Counted from the stretch's first letter, positions 1 to 10,424 are shown. The stretch is 64,000 nt of DNA from Ignavibacteriota bacterium (GCA_016707525.1 JADJHP010000002.1:1-64000), one strand, 5' to 3'. Notes: a model not told the origin generated them from the letters alone. Numbers and translations are program-made.

Positions 1-997
1 ACGTAGCCATTGCCCAGACCGAGCATAAGGAGCAGCCCGAAGTCCCCCCATGGAATGGATGAAGCCGAGCATCCCTACCACAGCTCCGAAGGACACGAGG
101 AACCCGACGATGAACCAGCGCATGAAGACGCCACCGGGGCGGGGGAGCGAGCCGGCCATAAGGAAGCCTGCCAGGTTCCCTCCCGCGAATGCCGACATGA
201 GCAGGCCGTAGGCTACAGCCCCTTCCGGGAGGCGCTGGTTCGCGAGGACCGGAATGCCGACAAGGAGGGGTCCCATCAGCAGGAAGTTCACTGCGGTCAG
301 TGCGATGATCATCAGCCGGATGGGCAGGTCGTTCCAGACATGCTTCATGCCCGAGGCGATGGACGCAAGGATCCCTTCCTCGTGCCCTTCGTTTGCGGAA
401 CTGCCGGTGTGCATGAGCCAGAGGCAGACCCCGGAGACGGCGAAGCTGAACGCGTCAAGGACGAAGGCAAGACCTATCCCGTCAGCGGAATCGGTGTAGC
501 TGGCGATCCCCGATGAATCCGACCAACTGGCCTATCCCCATCATCAGTGAATTGCCCGCCTGGAGGTCGCCCTTTCCGACGATCATCGGGACAATACTGT
601 TCTCGGCAGGAATGGCAAAGCCGGCGACAAGCCCGAAGCTTAGCCCGAAGGCGTACAACATCCACACATCCACAAGGCCGCTGAGAACCACGGCCGCCAT
701 GGCGGCGGTGAGCACGAGCCGGACGATATCTGCGATGAGCATGATGCGCCTCGGAGACAGGCGGTCCGTTGCGGCTCCACCGAGCAGCATGAAGACCGCC
801 CGCGGGATCCCTCCGAGTGCGAGAACGAACCCGAGTGCGAGGGGATCGCCGGTGAGCGTGAGGACGAGCCACGGTGTGGCGATGAGCGCAAGCTGATCGC
901 CAAGAAGGGATGTGGCCGTGCCCGCGAACAACAGTCGGAAGTCCCGCAGGGCCAGGACGCGCGCCATGGGGTGTGCCTGGGATGGCGATGTGCTCAT
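1..997 (-). CDS. MFS transporter, frameshifted and cut by left window edge
   Basis: Inner-membrane major facilitator superfamily permease; substrate unknown. The N-terminal part from the ATG at 997 shows the usual first helices, a conserved Arg-rich loop after helix 2 (DRLSPRR), and then helices 3 to 5. The frame breaks near 505-512 in a GGGG run. The other frame continues at once with MFS-like helices (FVLDAF, LIALTAVNFLLMGPLL) down to position 1, where the window ends. A purine-rich AGAGGGA precedes the ATG. It is divergent from the metal transporter at 1292. The family assignment rests on helix pattern and on wording typical of MFS proteins such as LLFAGTATSLLGDQ. The frameshift is probably a consensus error, but a true pseudogene is possible. 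Confidence 0.75.
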
Positions 998-1140
998 GGG
1001 TCTGTCCCTCTACGGATACGCAAGAGATCGTTCCTGTGGAAATGGCGGGTGACGCGGTTCGGGGTTCAAGATACGCTGTTCTTCTGGATTTCGCAATCGA
1101 ACGTACGATGCCAGGATCGATCGGATCAGCGTGGAGACGG

Positions 1141-1173
1141 GTTGGATATTCCCCGATTTCGGAGTACCTTTTG
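1141..1173 (+). promoter_or_regulatory. Promoter-like element upstream of VIT1-type transporter
   Basis: GTTG at 1141-1144, a 20-nt spacer, then TACCTTTTG at 1165-1173. This resembles the Bacteroidota housekeeping promoter (TTTG, about 19 nt, TAnnTTTG). It would place the transcript start about 110 nt before the ATG at 1292. Similar elements precede several other genes in the window. Confidence 0.4.
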
Positions 1174-1291
1174 ATATATTTCGCGCCGCGCCACCGTGAT
1201 GCGCACGGTCAATGCCGCCACCGAGAGTCACGGGACCGTTCCCGCGGTCTCTGGTAGACCCCTGAATACTATCATCTGATGGAAAGAACGA

Positions 1292-1986
1292 ATGCCTGCA
1301 ACCCCGCATGTTGAATCTCATTTCACCGCCAGTGAGGCCGTGCGCGATGTCGTCATCGGCATGTCTGATGGCCTTACGGTTCCCTTTGCGCTGGCTGCCG
1401 GACTGTCGGGAGCTGTTGTGTCGTCGGGCATCGTGGTCACCGCCGGTCTCGCAGAGATGGCTGCGGGATCGATCGCGATGGGGCTGGGAGGGTACCTTGC
1501 CGCCCGCAGCGACGCGGAGCACTACGCCAGCGAGTACCGCCGCGAGCAACAGGAGATCGTGGAGAAGACCGATGTCGAGCGGCTGGAAGTGACGGAGATC
1601 CTGACATCGTACGGGTTGACATCCGAAGAGGCGATGCCGATCGTGGATGCCTTGAGCCGCCGGCCGAAGCAGTGGGTCGATTTCATGATGAAGTTCGAAC
1701 TCGGTTGGAAGAACGCGACCGGAAACGCGCTATGGCGAGCGGGCTCACGATCGGTGGAGCGTATGCCGTTGGTGGGTTCATCCCCCTCATCCCCTACATG
1801 CTCGTCGCGGAAGCATCATCCGGACTGGTCTGGTCGATAGGATTCACACTGCTTGCCCTGATGATCTTTGGCTACATCAAAGGTGGCTTCACAGGTGCAC
1901 GCCCGGTGCGCAGCGCCATGCAGACAACACTCATCGGAGGCGTCGCGGCAGCGGCTGCCTTCGGCATTGCGCGATTGGTGGGGTGA
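1292..1986 (+). CDS. VIT1/CCC1-family iron/manganese transporter, one frameshift
   Basis: Membrane transporter of the VIT1/CCC1 family, which moves Fe2+ or Mn2+. The ATG at 1292 follows a GGAAAG ribosome-binding site. The N-terminus has the family helix 1 signature (VRDVVIGMSDGLTVPFALAAG) and helix 2 with GSIAMGLGGYLAARS, followed by the charged cytosolic metal-binding segment (EHYASEYRREQQEI). At about 1701-1705 the frame slips by one base: MMKFELG should run into LEERDRKRAMASGLTIGG, which lies in the next frame. The C-terminal helices follow to 1986. The span of 695 nt needs exactly one extra base to give 231 residues, the normal family length. The downstream GH2 gene starts 3 nt after the stop. 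Confidence 0.85.
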
Positions 1987-1989
1987 CCG

Positions 1990-4900
1990 ATGAATGGACG
2001 GTCGCAGACACGCACACACACCTCCACCCGCATGAGGCTCACGGTCATGGGCACTGCCGGCGTACTCACTATGCTGGGTGCTGTGATGGCATGTGCACAG
2101 CCACTATCCCCGTCCGGGTGGCAGACCGTGGGAAGGGGGACGGTGTCATTCCGGGAAAACCGCGTATCCGTGGACGATTGCTTCATCCATGCGCGGGACA
2201 CATTGCCCGATGCTTTTCTGATGACGTTCACAGCCCGGTCACTCGGCGAGGAAGTCCAGATCTGGTCCGGGTTCGGGTTCCACGATAGGGATGCGCGGTA
2301 TGCACTCGGATTGCGCGGCGGGAACAACAATGATCTCTATCTCTGCCGCTATGAGCCGGGCGGCAACGATGAAATGCTTGCGCTGGTCTCCCTGGGATCC
2401 GGGATCACCGCCGGTAAGGTATGGGTTCACGATCGCATGCATCCGTGGTGCGATACGTGTCTATCTCGATAAAGAAGACTCTCCCCGCATCGTCGTGCGG
2501 GATCCGCACTATCGCCTGAAGGGGTCGGCTCTTCTGGGTGGTGGTTGGATCCCGACGGAGTACAGCGGCGTTGCGGTGCGTTCGCTGAGCCGCCGGGAAC
2601 AGGAGCGGTACCTGAAGGATACCGTGCAACAGGTCGTGTCGCTGTCTCCGAAACACAGGGAGAAGCGCAGAGTGCACCAGCGCGCAGCGTACGCGCCGGT
2701 GCTCGTTGGCCGGTTCGCTGACGGTCGCACGGATCTCTCTCTGAATGGCCGATGGCTTTTCAGGCCGGGCTATGAAGTGCAGCGTGGCGAGGATCCTGCG
2801 GACCCGCACCGGTCCGATGCGGGTTGGCACGTCATGGATGTGCCGCATTTCTGGAACCCCGTCAGGAACTGGCTCCATCTTCAGGAATCGGGATTGCCCC
2901 ATGGCGGTAGCGGGGTGTCGGACAACTACCGTGAACAGGAAGAACAACGTTGCGACAGCTCCACGTTCGATCACCGGCGTACCACGGATGCCTGGTACCG
3001 GCACTGGATCGTGCTGCCGCAGGAGACCGCCGGCAAACGTCTGGTAGTCACTTTGACGCTGTTGCGATGGCCGCAGAGGTGTCGGTCAATGGCGTGCGTG
3101 CGGGGGAATGTTGGCATGTTCGGCTCTTTCGATGTCGATCTGACGGAGCACGTGCGGCCGGGAAAAAACCTGCTCGCCGTTCATGTCATGGCCGTTGAGC
3201 CCGATGGGAGCGCTGAAGCGCGGCGCCAGGTCGCACGTGCCGTGAGCGTCGACATCACCAACGCGATGCTCCACTCGCTGCCGCACGGAATGTTCGGGGG
3301 AACGGAGGGGGGCATATGGCAACCCGTCACGCTCACGATCACCAACCCTGTTCACATCGACGACGTGTTCGCGCAGGTCCGCACCGACGGGGGAGACATG
3401 CATGTTACCTGCGTGAACCTTCCCGCGCATCCGTGAAGAGGATCATACGGCTGGAGATCACGAAGGACGGCTCAGGGCGACCCCTGTATGCATCGGCCGC
3501 CGGGATGGGGTGGAGATCCCCGCGCGTGATTCCGCAACGTTCACCTACCGTCTCTCAGGCCTCTCCCCTGAACTCTGGAGTCCCGAGACCCCTCATTTGT
3601 ATAAGCTCCGTATACGGCTGGTGAGGCAAGGGCCTACCGGTACTGAAGAGACCGACGATGAGCGCTCGGTGTTCATCGGATTCCGGACCTTTGAGGTCCG
3701 CGCGGGCCGGTTCTTTCTGAACGGAAATCCGTACTGGCTGCGCGGAGCCAATCATCCACCCTGCGGTATCGCCCCGAACGATACACTCCTTGCCAACCGG
3801 TTCATGCAGTTGATGCACGACGGGAACCAGATGGCGACCCGATCGCATGGGTGCCCGTTCACGGAAACGTGGATGGATGCGGCCGACAGGCAGGGCGTTG
3901 CCGTGAGTTATGAGGGCACGTGGCCGTGGCTCATGATCACCGGTTCACCGGATGACCGGCTGGTATCGATCTGGCGGAACGAGTTTCTCGGACTGGTGAA
4001 GCGGTTCCGCAATCATCCGTCGCTGTTCGTCTGGACCGTCAACAATGAGATGTCGTTCACGATGTTCCACCATGAAAGCGCGCAGGACCAGCGCCTGAAG
4101 AACTGGACGGTCATCTCTGATGTGATCAAAGAGATCCGCCGGCTCCATCCCGGGGCCCCGATCAGCGGCGATTCCGGCTACAACAGGTTGCCCGGCGACT
4201 ACGAGGCCATCCTTCGTCCGCACGGTATCGATGACGGTGACACCGATGACCGCCATGTGTACTTCAACTGGTACAACAACGACTTCTTCCAGATCTTCAA
4301 CGGTGAGTTCGACAAACAAATCTACTAATCCCCAAAAACAAACACCAACCAACCCTATTTCGAGCAAAAGGTTTCCACCGGGTATCCCAACAATGATGAC
4401 GGGCATTTCTGCAGGAAGTACCTTTTCCGCCACTACGTGCCCCAGGCATTCTATGGCGACTGGGCCTGGGAGGACCATGATCCGCTGCCCGGACTGAAAC
4501 GACATGCATTCATGACGAAAGAGCTGGCGGAGGCGATCCGGCGGACCTCGCCCGAGGCCGCGGGGCTGCTCCTCTTTGCGAACGTCTGCTGGTTCAGGGA
4601 CGTCCACCGCGCGAGCCGCATCTCCCCGTATCCCGTGTACGACGCCGTGAAACTTGCCTATCAGCCGGTCCTGCCGTCCCTGGAACTCTTCGGCAGGCAT
4701 TTCTATGCGGGCACGAGCATCCGTCCCCGGATCTCGGTCGTGAACAATGCCGTGGACGGTGCGCCGCTCGCGCCCACGGTCCTCGCATGGCAGGTCGAGT
4801 ATCGCGACAGTGTGCTTGCATCGGGATCGTATGCGCTGCCCGCGGTCCCCCATGACAGCACGCCCATGGACTCCGTGATGATCGCTTTTCCGGATCGACT

Positions 4901-5662
4901 GCCGGAAGAAAAGGCCTCATGCACGCTGAGGATCGGTCTGCGTCGTGGTGACACGACGATCGCAACGAATGCGTACGACATCCTGCTGTGCTCACGCCCC
5001 TGGGTGACGATGCCTGCATCGACGCGGGGGAAACGGATCGGGCTGTTCGACCTGACCGGAAAGACGCAGGGCCTTGTTCGAAGCGCTGGGCATCCCGTAT
5101 GTTCACCTGAGAGACCTGACGGAGATACGGCTGACGCCGATGGATGTTCTTGTCGTCGCAAATCTCGACGCAGGGGAAGAAGTGCCGTACAATTGGGAAG
5201 ACGTCCAGAACATGCCGGCGCATGGCATCCCGGTGTTGCTCATGCATCCCGGCAAGCACCTCCAGTGGCTCCTCTGGTGGCATGTGGATCAGACCTATGA
5301 GAACAGGGGCCGCATCGTTAACATGAGGATCCCCGAGCATCCTGCCTTCGATCAGGTCGATCCATTCGATCTGGCGTGGTGGCAGCAGGAGGGGAGAGCG
5401 TTGCCCATCGTGTGCCGGAGATCGTACCGTTTCAAAAAGACCGAAGACGTCACGCCACTCTGCACATACCTCCGTCCGCATGTATACATATCGTCGCCGG
5501 AGGAAGAGCCGAAGAAATGATGGGGTGCCACTTGCGGAGATCAAGCGGAACGGGACGATCATCGCGTCCGAGCTCGAATTGAATTCCGGGGTCACGGATC
5601 CCGTCGCCGCACGGGCTTTTGTGAACCTCCTGTCGTATCTTGTGTCTGGCGCCACCCGATGA
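1990..5662 (+). pseudogene. GH2-type glycoside hydrolase, exported, multiply interrupted
   Basis: Remains of a large exported glycoside hydrolase family 2 enzyme (beta-galactosidase/mannosidase/glucuronidase class). It starts at ATG 1990 with an Arg-rich N-terminus and a signal peptide ending near MACAQ. Recognisable parts are a laminin-G/DUF1080-like segment (2110-2500), a GH2 sugar-binding domain (LSLNGRWLFRPG, VDVPHFWNP-like), and a TIM barrel with WLRGANHPP. The acid/base motif WTVNNEMSF lies near 4030-4062, and a C-terminal glutamine amidotransferase-like part contains VLVVANLDAGEEVPYN. Frame changes occur near 2422, 3410, 3502, 5067 and 5480-5515, mostly in GGG or GGGG runs. There is also an in-frame TAA at 4326-4328 in an AT-rich patch, after which the same frame continues with clear coding sequence. 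Intact length would be about 1220 residues. Confidence 0.75.
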
Positions 5663-5739
5663 ACAGGACGCATCATCAGGAGGCTTGCGCAACACGCTGA
5701 GTATGCCAACAGATCCTCGACCTTTCTCCGGGCAGATCC

Positions 5740-7503
5740 ATGAGATCCCTTTTTCTGGTAGTGGTGCTGGCCTTCCAGACCATCGCGTTCGCGCAGGGTC
5801 AGAAACCCGTTGCCTCCTTGCCGCTTCCGTCGCCCGCACAGGTGCGCTGGCACAGCAACGAGCGCATCATGTTCGTGCACTTCTCGGCCAATACCTGGCA
5901 GATACACCGGGGTCTGGAGAATGAGTGGGACGACCATTCGATCTCTCTGGACCGGATCGATCCGAAGCAGTTGAACACCGATCAGTGGTGTGAGGTCGCC
6001 GGGAGTTGGGGTGCGAAGATGATCATCTTCGTCGCCAAGCATGTGGGTGGGTTCTGCTTCTGGCAGACCACCACGTCGGACTACGGCATCCGCAATACCC
6101 CCTGGAAGGGTGGGAAGGGGGACGTCCTCGAGGAACTTTCGCGTTCGTGCAGGAAATACGGCCTCGATCTCGGGATCTACATTTACCCCGGTGATCCTGC
6201 CTGGGGTGCCGGGCCGGGAAGTGGCGGCATCACGTCCGATCCGGCGAAGCAGGAAGGATACACGAAGGTATTCCGGCAGCAAATGACGGAGGTGCTGAGC
6301 AGGTACGGGACGATACGCGAGGTGTGGTTTGACGGCAGTTGCCGGATCGATGTTGCCGATATCCTGCAGCAGTACGCGCCGGACGCGGTGATCTTCCAGG
6401 GGCCACAGGCAAGCCTCCGGTGGGTAGGGAATGAAGATGGGTTCGCGCCGTTCTCGAACTGGTATACGCTGAGCAGCAAGGACCTGCGAAGCGGGGTTGC
6501 CACATCCGCCCAATCTGATCCGTTCGGTGATGCGTATGCACCGGTGGAGATCGATGTCCCGCTGTTGAAGAACAAGGGACATAAGTGGTTCTGGGCTCCG
6601 CATACGGACCATCTGATCCTGACCACCGATCAGTTGATGGACATGTACTACAAGTCCGTAGGGCGGGGATCCGTGTTCCTGCTCAACTCCACTCCGGATA
6701 CCACCGGCGTGATCCCGGTATCGCACGCCGCAGCCTACCGCGCCTTCGGTGATGAGATACGCAGGCGGTTCGCAACGCCACTGGCCACGACGCGCGGGGC
6801 GGGGCGCCAGATCGTGATCACGCTTCCGTCGCAGGAAGAGGTCGATCATGTTGTGCTGCAGGAGGATGTTGCGCAGGGACAGCGCGTGCTCAGCTTCACG
6901 ATCCAGGGATCGGATGCACAGGGTCGCTGGAAAGAACTGTACGCCGGCACCTCGATCGGTTCGAAGCGCATCTGCTGGTTCCCCTGCGCTGCGGTCAAGA
7001 AAGTGCGGGTGACATTCACGAACGTCAAGGCAGAGCCACGCATCGCATCCCTTGCGTTGTATCACGTTCACGGAGCGAAGCCCTCCCCCGATGTGCGGAA
7101 TGACCGGAGCATGTTCTACGATGGCGTGGCATCCCGCCAGGCCTCGGCCACGGCAGACGAAGCCGCTGATTCTGTGGGCGTGTGGATGGGATCGTCCGGT
7201 GCCGCATGGAGGGAGTTCAGCGTCGATCTTACGAAGTATGTTTCCCGCATCGGGCAATACGTGATCACGTTCGTTCCGGCGACAGGGAAGAAGGGGACCG
7301 ACCTGGAATTCAACGACGCGGAGATCGAGATGTACGGCGCGAGCATCAAGGATGGTGTCGAGGCGTTTCCGCCGGGATCGGCCTTCCGTATCACGCGGTC
7401 GCAACAGACGCTCGATCAGTATCCGACAGTATTCCGTGTGAAGGTCAGAGGCGGCCGGCCAGGGGCCACGGGCAAGGTGACGATCCATCCCATCAGGTAC
7501 TAG
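5740..7503 (+). CDS. Alpha-L-fucosidase, GH29, exported
   Basis: 587-residue secreted or periplasmic GH29 enzyme, predicted to release alpha-linked fucose by the retaining mechanism. Signal peptide 1-19 (ends FAQ). The catalytic domain starts at RWHSNERIMFVHFSANTW, the GH29 N-terminal signature. Family marks include FVAKHVGGFCFW (about residue 105), the GLDLGIYIYP strand and VWFDG near residue 199, whose Asp is the expected nucleophile. A C-terminal beta-sandwich (from about residue 360) resembles the discoidin-like domain common in Bacteroidota GH29 proteins. It follows the broken GH2 gene by 77 nt and precedes the DUF3863-like gene by 14 nt, so they probably form one transcript. The acid/base residue is not conserved enough to point out by eye. 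Confidence 0.9.
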   Translation: MRSLFLVVVLAFQTIAFAQGQKPVASLPLPSPAQVRWHSNERIMFVHFSANTWQIHRGLENEWDDHSISLDRIDPKQLNTDQWCEVAGSWGAKMIIFVAKHVGGFCFWQTTTSDYGIRNTPWKGGKGDVLEELSRSCRKYGLDLGIYIYPGDPAWGAGPGSGGITSDPAKQEGYTKVFRQQMTEVLSRYGTIREVWFDGSCRIDVADILQQYAPDAVIFQGPQASLRWVGNEDGFAPFSNWYTLSSKDLRSGVATSAQSDPFGDAYAPVEIDVPLLKNKGHKWFWAPHTDHLILTTDQLMDMYYKSVGRGSVFLLNSTPDTTGVIPVSHAAAYRAFGDEIRRRFATPLATTRGAGRQIVITLPSQEEVDHVVLQEDVAQGQRVLSFTIQGSDAQGRWKELYAGTSIGSKRICWFPCAAVKKVRVTFTNVKAEPRIASLALYHVHGAKPSPDVRNDRSMFYDGVASRQASATADEAADSVGVWMGSSGAAWREFSVDLTKYVSRIGQYVITFVPATGKKGTDLEFNDAEIEMYGASIKDGVEAFPPGSAFRITRSQQTLDQYPTVFRVKVRGGRPGATGKVTIHPIRY

Positions 7504-7517
7504 CAGGACCAGTGAAT

Positions 7518-8945
7518 ATGTTCAACGCTCGACAGATGCTCCGCTTGGTCACACGCACAGTGCCGGGTCCCGGCAGGCGATCAGGCTCTGGTGTTCGCGT
7601 CCTCATCGGTGCATCGCTCTGGTTCCTCTGCGTCTCCGTTGCGACCGGGCAGGATGACCATACGCCAGCCATTCATGCTGGTGTCATGGGCGGCCGGTTT
7701 CTCACGCTCACGACGGTCGTGCGGGTCAATCAGATCGAAGTCTCCCGTGACAGGAATGAGGGAGAGGATGAATCCGCGATCCATACGCTGGCGAACGCTC
7801 AGAGTTTTCGGAAAGCGATCGCAGACGGTTGGCCCGGGGCAAAGATCACGTGGGCATTCAGCTGGCAGGCGCTCTTTTCACGCGCAGAGAACTATGTCCG
7901 GATCCGGGCCTATGCAAAAGAGTGTCACGAGCGTTACGGCGATGATGTGACATTCATTCCGGGTGGGTATTTCGCCAATGCCTACAATACACGGGCACAG
8001 GTGAACAAGGACCTGCATGAGGCGTTGGCGCGGGTCACGGAGTTCATGGAAAACGGGTTTCGTCCCAGGAGCGTTGTGGCAGGATTCCTTTCCGCCGCGA
8101 ACCTCCAGTATCTCGCGGAAGCAGAGGACATCCATGTCTGTCAGGGGAACATCTGGAGCCAGTACGCCATCGACAACCAGGACGGCGACGGCTCGCTCTG
8201 TTATCCGTACTATCCCTCGAAGGAACACTTCTGCAAGCCCGCCCGGTCGAAGGATGATCTGATCGATTGCGTGAACCTGGACGGATGGACGTGCGACTTC
8301 CTTGCCGCGCGGCGGGAGGGTTTCAAAGAGGGGTTCAACAGCCGGATGGGTGTGGGGCCCATCGAGACCATTGGCAATCTCGGTCCGGAGGCCGGGCTCC
8401 GCCAGATGAACGCCACAACCGCCGTGCATTTCGACCAGGGTTTTGCGATGAATGGGTTCGCCTGGGTGACCAATTGTTGGGAGCAATGCCTTGTCACGCA
8501 GATCGGGCATCTCGCATCGCTGACGGCATGGCTCACCGCGATCCGCACGCGGTGGCCGGATGCCCGCTGCATCACGCAGGGTGAATTCGGCCTGCTCTGG
8601 CGGGCGACATACAGGAATAATGACTCCTTGAATTACAGGTTCGTTCAGCGGGGGACGGGGATCGGCGGCTCGGACAAGGACAAAGAGATCAGGTGGTACA
8701 TGAACAGGGATTTCAGGCTCGCACTCTTGAAGGATCTGACGTCCGGCACGGAACACGTGATCGACCTGACACGGTACGACATCCCGGCGAGCGAACCGCG
8801 CGACATGACCAGGCGGTGGAGCCTCATGGGCGAGGTGAATCAAAAACAGACCAGGCCGCAGGATGCCCCACGGCCGTTCCATGACCTTTCTGCCGGCGAC
8901 CGGAGCCGGGTCGAAGCACGTTATCCGGAATTCAAGAACAAGTAG
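7518..8945 (+). CDS. DUF3863-like exported protein in glycan locus
   Basis: 475 residues from the ATG at 7518. Longer in-frame starts lie inside the fucosidase and are rejected because the signal-like segment LIGASLWFLCVSVATGQ fits this start. The body has a TIM-barrel-like feel, with segments such as GGRFLTLTTVVRVNQIEV, ITWAFSWQAL, VTFIPGGYFANAYNTR, VCQGNIWSQYAID and GEFGLLWR. I recognise these as similar to Bacteroides proteins annotated DUF3863/DUF3864, a family with structures but no assigned reaction to my knowledge. Acidic residues in DQGFAMNGFAW and GEFGLLW are candidate catalytic positions (inference). It lies 14 nt after GH29 and 24 nt before GH18, so it is likely one step of the same glycan-degradation pathway, probably a glycosidase. 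Confidence 0.7.
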   Translation: MFNARQMLRLVTRTVPGPGRRSGSGVRVLIGASLWFLCVSVATGQDDHTPAIHAGVMGGRFLTLTTVVRVNQIEVSRDRNEGEDESAIHTLANAQSFRKAIADGWPGAKITWAFSWQALFSRAENYVRIRAYAKECHERYGDDVTFIPGGYFANAYNTRAQVNKDLHEALARVTEFMENGFRPRSVVAGFLSAANLQYLAEAEDIHVCQGNIWSQYAIDNQDGDGSLCYPYYPSKEHFCKPARSKDDLIDCVNLDGWTCDFLAARREGFKEGFNSRMGVGPIETIGNLGPEAGLRQMNATTAVHFDQGFAMNGFAWVTNCWEQCLVTQIGHLASLTAWLTAIRTRWPDARCITQGEFGLLWRATYRNNDSLNYRFVQRGTGIGGSDKDKEIRWYMNRDFRLALLKDLTSGTEHVIDLTRYDIPASEPRDMTRRWSLMGEVNQKQTRPQDAPRPFHDLSAGDRSRVEARYPEFKNK

Positions 8946-8969
8946 TATCCCAAAGGACACACGACGACA

Positions 8970-10424
8970 ATGCGCATCCTTACTCTGAGTTGTTTCATGC
9001 TCCTGACAGCGGGTTTGCTCCACGATGTTCACGCCGGTGGCAAAGGATTCCCCGCACCGGGTTACAATAAGGTGGCATACTATGTCTTCGATTCGGGTGG
9101 GCCCGATCACTATCCGATGACATCGTTCTCGGATGAAGCCAATATCGTCATCGTGTTCGAAGGGACGCTCTGGGAGCTGGCGGATTCCACGCATTACGCA
9201 ACGCCATGGATGCGGAACGTGAACTATCACTCGCACGCCGAGGTCCTGCGTGATATCCGGGCGTTGCAGGCACGTGGGGTCAAGGTCCTCATGAACGTGG
9301 ATGACGCCGCGTCGTGGAGCACCGCGACGCCGTTCACGACGTACGACGGCAAGAAGTTGAGCATCCAGGAGTTCGCGGCCTTCATCAAGACCTGTGCTAT
9401 CGATTCCGTTGGTTTCGATGGCATCTCCCTCGACATCGAACACAAGGCAACCGCCAATACCGAATACATCACGCTCCTGAAGGAGGTAGGAAAGTATTTC
9501 GGGCCCCGCTCTGCGAACAGTGCCACCCAGATGTACATCGCGGCCATCTACTCCGGTGGTGCACCCGGCCCGGCGGTAGGCAAATCGAAGGACATCACGT
9601 CGTACATGAACTTCATCATGGATATGGCGTATTTTAATTCCGATTTCGGCTTCCGCTTCCGGCAGTGGGCGGATTCCATCGGTGCATCCAAGACCATGGT
9701 CGGTATGTTGAACGACTACTTTGACCTTGCTCATGCCACCGGTGCCGCCGCCTGGCAACCCACGGTGCCCCCGAAAGCAGGGATCATGGTGTATGCTGCG
9801 AACAACAGCAAGGCGTATACGGATGCGATCTTCAGAGCGCTGGTCGTCGGTCCGACCCAGGCAGCGGAGCCGTTCCCTGCAGACAACGCGACGGGGATAG
9901 GCATCACCGCGCAGCTGCGCTGGAAAGGCGATCCCGCGGCGACAGCTCATGCGATCTACCTCGGCTCCGGTGGTGTGCTCGAGAAAGTGGGCGAACAGGC
10001 TGATACCACATTCGATCCAGGGGCACTCCTGCCCAACACGCTGTATCACTGGCGGATCGATGAGAAGAATGCGGTCGGGACGACGATAGGAAAGATCTGG
10101 AAATTCACGACGGGGACCGGCACCGCCGTCGATGGTGGGGAGGCGGGGACGCCTGCGGCGTTCGCACTTCTTCAGAATTTCCCGAATCCGTTCAATGCCA
10201 GTACTGTGATCGGATTCACGGTGGGTGGGGAGGGAGTGAGCCGCGTCCGTCTCACGGTGTGCGATATGCTCGGCCGCGAGGTCATGACCCTCGTAGATGA
10301 GAAGAGAATGCCGGGGACGCACCGCGTGTCATTCGACGCCTCGCGTCTTGCCAGCGGGATGTACCTCTACCGCTTGCACGCGGGCGGCACGGTCCTGACG
10401 AAGAAGCTCGTGCTCGTTCGTTAG
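8970..10424 (+). CDS. GH18 endoglycosidase-like protein with T9SS sorting tail
   Basis: 484-residue exported protein. Signal peptide 1-22 (ends VHA). The catalytic domain has the GH18 signature DGISLDIEH, i.e. DxxxDxE, with Asp150 and the catalytic Glu at about residue 157. The fold resembles endo-beta-N-acetylglucosaminidases (Endo F/H type) more than processive chitinases, because NDYFDLAHATG and the short barrel match the former; this distinction is inference. A fibronectin-like module follows at about 290-390. The C-terminus (about 395-484) is a type IX secretion sorting domain: QNFPNPFNASTVI, then GMYLYRLHAGG and a basic KKLVLVR end. It is therefore expected to be cell-surface anchored or secreted. 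AAAGGA lies 12 nt before the ATG. Its fucosidase and GH2 neighbours suggest N-glycan-type substrates. Confidence 0.85.
   Translation: MRILTLSCFMLLTAGLLHDVHAGGKGFPAPGYNKVAYYVFDSGGPDHYPMTSFSDEANIVIVFEGTLWELADSTHYATPWMRNVNYHSHAEVLRDIRALQARGVKVLMNVDDAASWSTATPFTTYDGKKLSIQEFAAFIKTCAIDSVGFDGISLDIEHKATANTEYITLLKEVGKYFGPRSANSATQMYIAAIYSGGAPGPAVGKSKDITSYMNFIMDMAYFNSDFGFRFRQWADSIGASKTMVGMLNDYFDLAHATGAAAWQPTVPPKAGIMVYAANNSKAYTDAIFRALVVGPTQAAEPFPADNATGIGITAQLRWKGDPAATAHAIYLGSGGVLEKVGEQADTTFDPGALLPNTLYHWRIDEKNAVGTTIGKIWKFTTGTGTAVDGGEAGTPAAFALLQNFPNPFNASTVIGFTVGGEGVSRVRLTVCDMLGREVMTLVDEKRMPGTHRVSFDASRLASGMYLYRLHAGGTVLTKKLVLVR

Noticed and set aside
5600..5650. TTTG followed by TATCTTGT as a promoter before the GH29 gene
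   Set aside because: The spacer is only 14 nt and the site lies within coding sequence of the preceding GH2 gene.
4594..7488. 964-codon open frame on the minus strand opposite the GH2 and GH29 genes
   Set aside because: Arg/His/Pro-rich translation with no domain or signal peptide; it mirrors the codon bias of the real plus-strand genes.
7878..10322. 814-codon open frame on the minus strand opposite the DUF3863-like and GH18 genes
   Set aside because: Same low-complexity, Arg/Asp/His-rich shadow pattern; the plus-strand frame has clear motifs.
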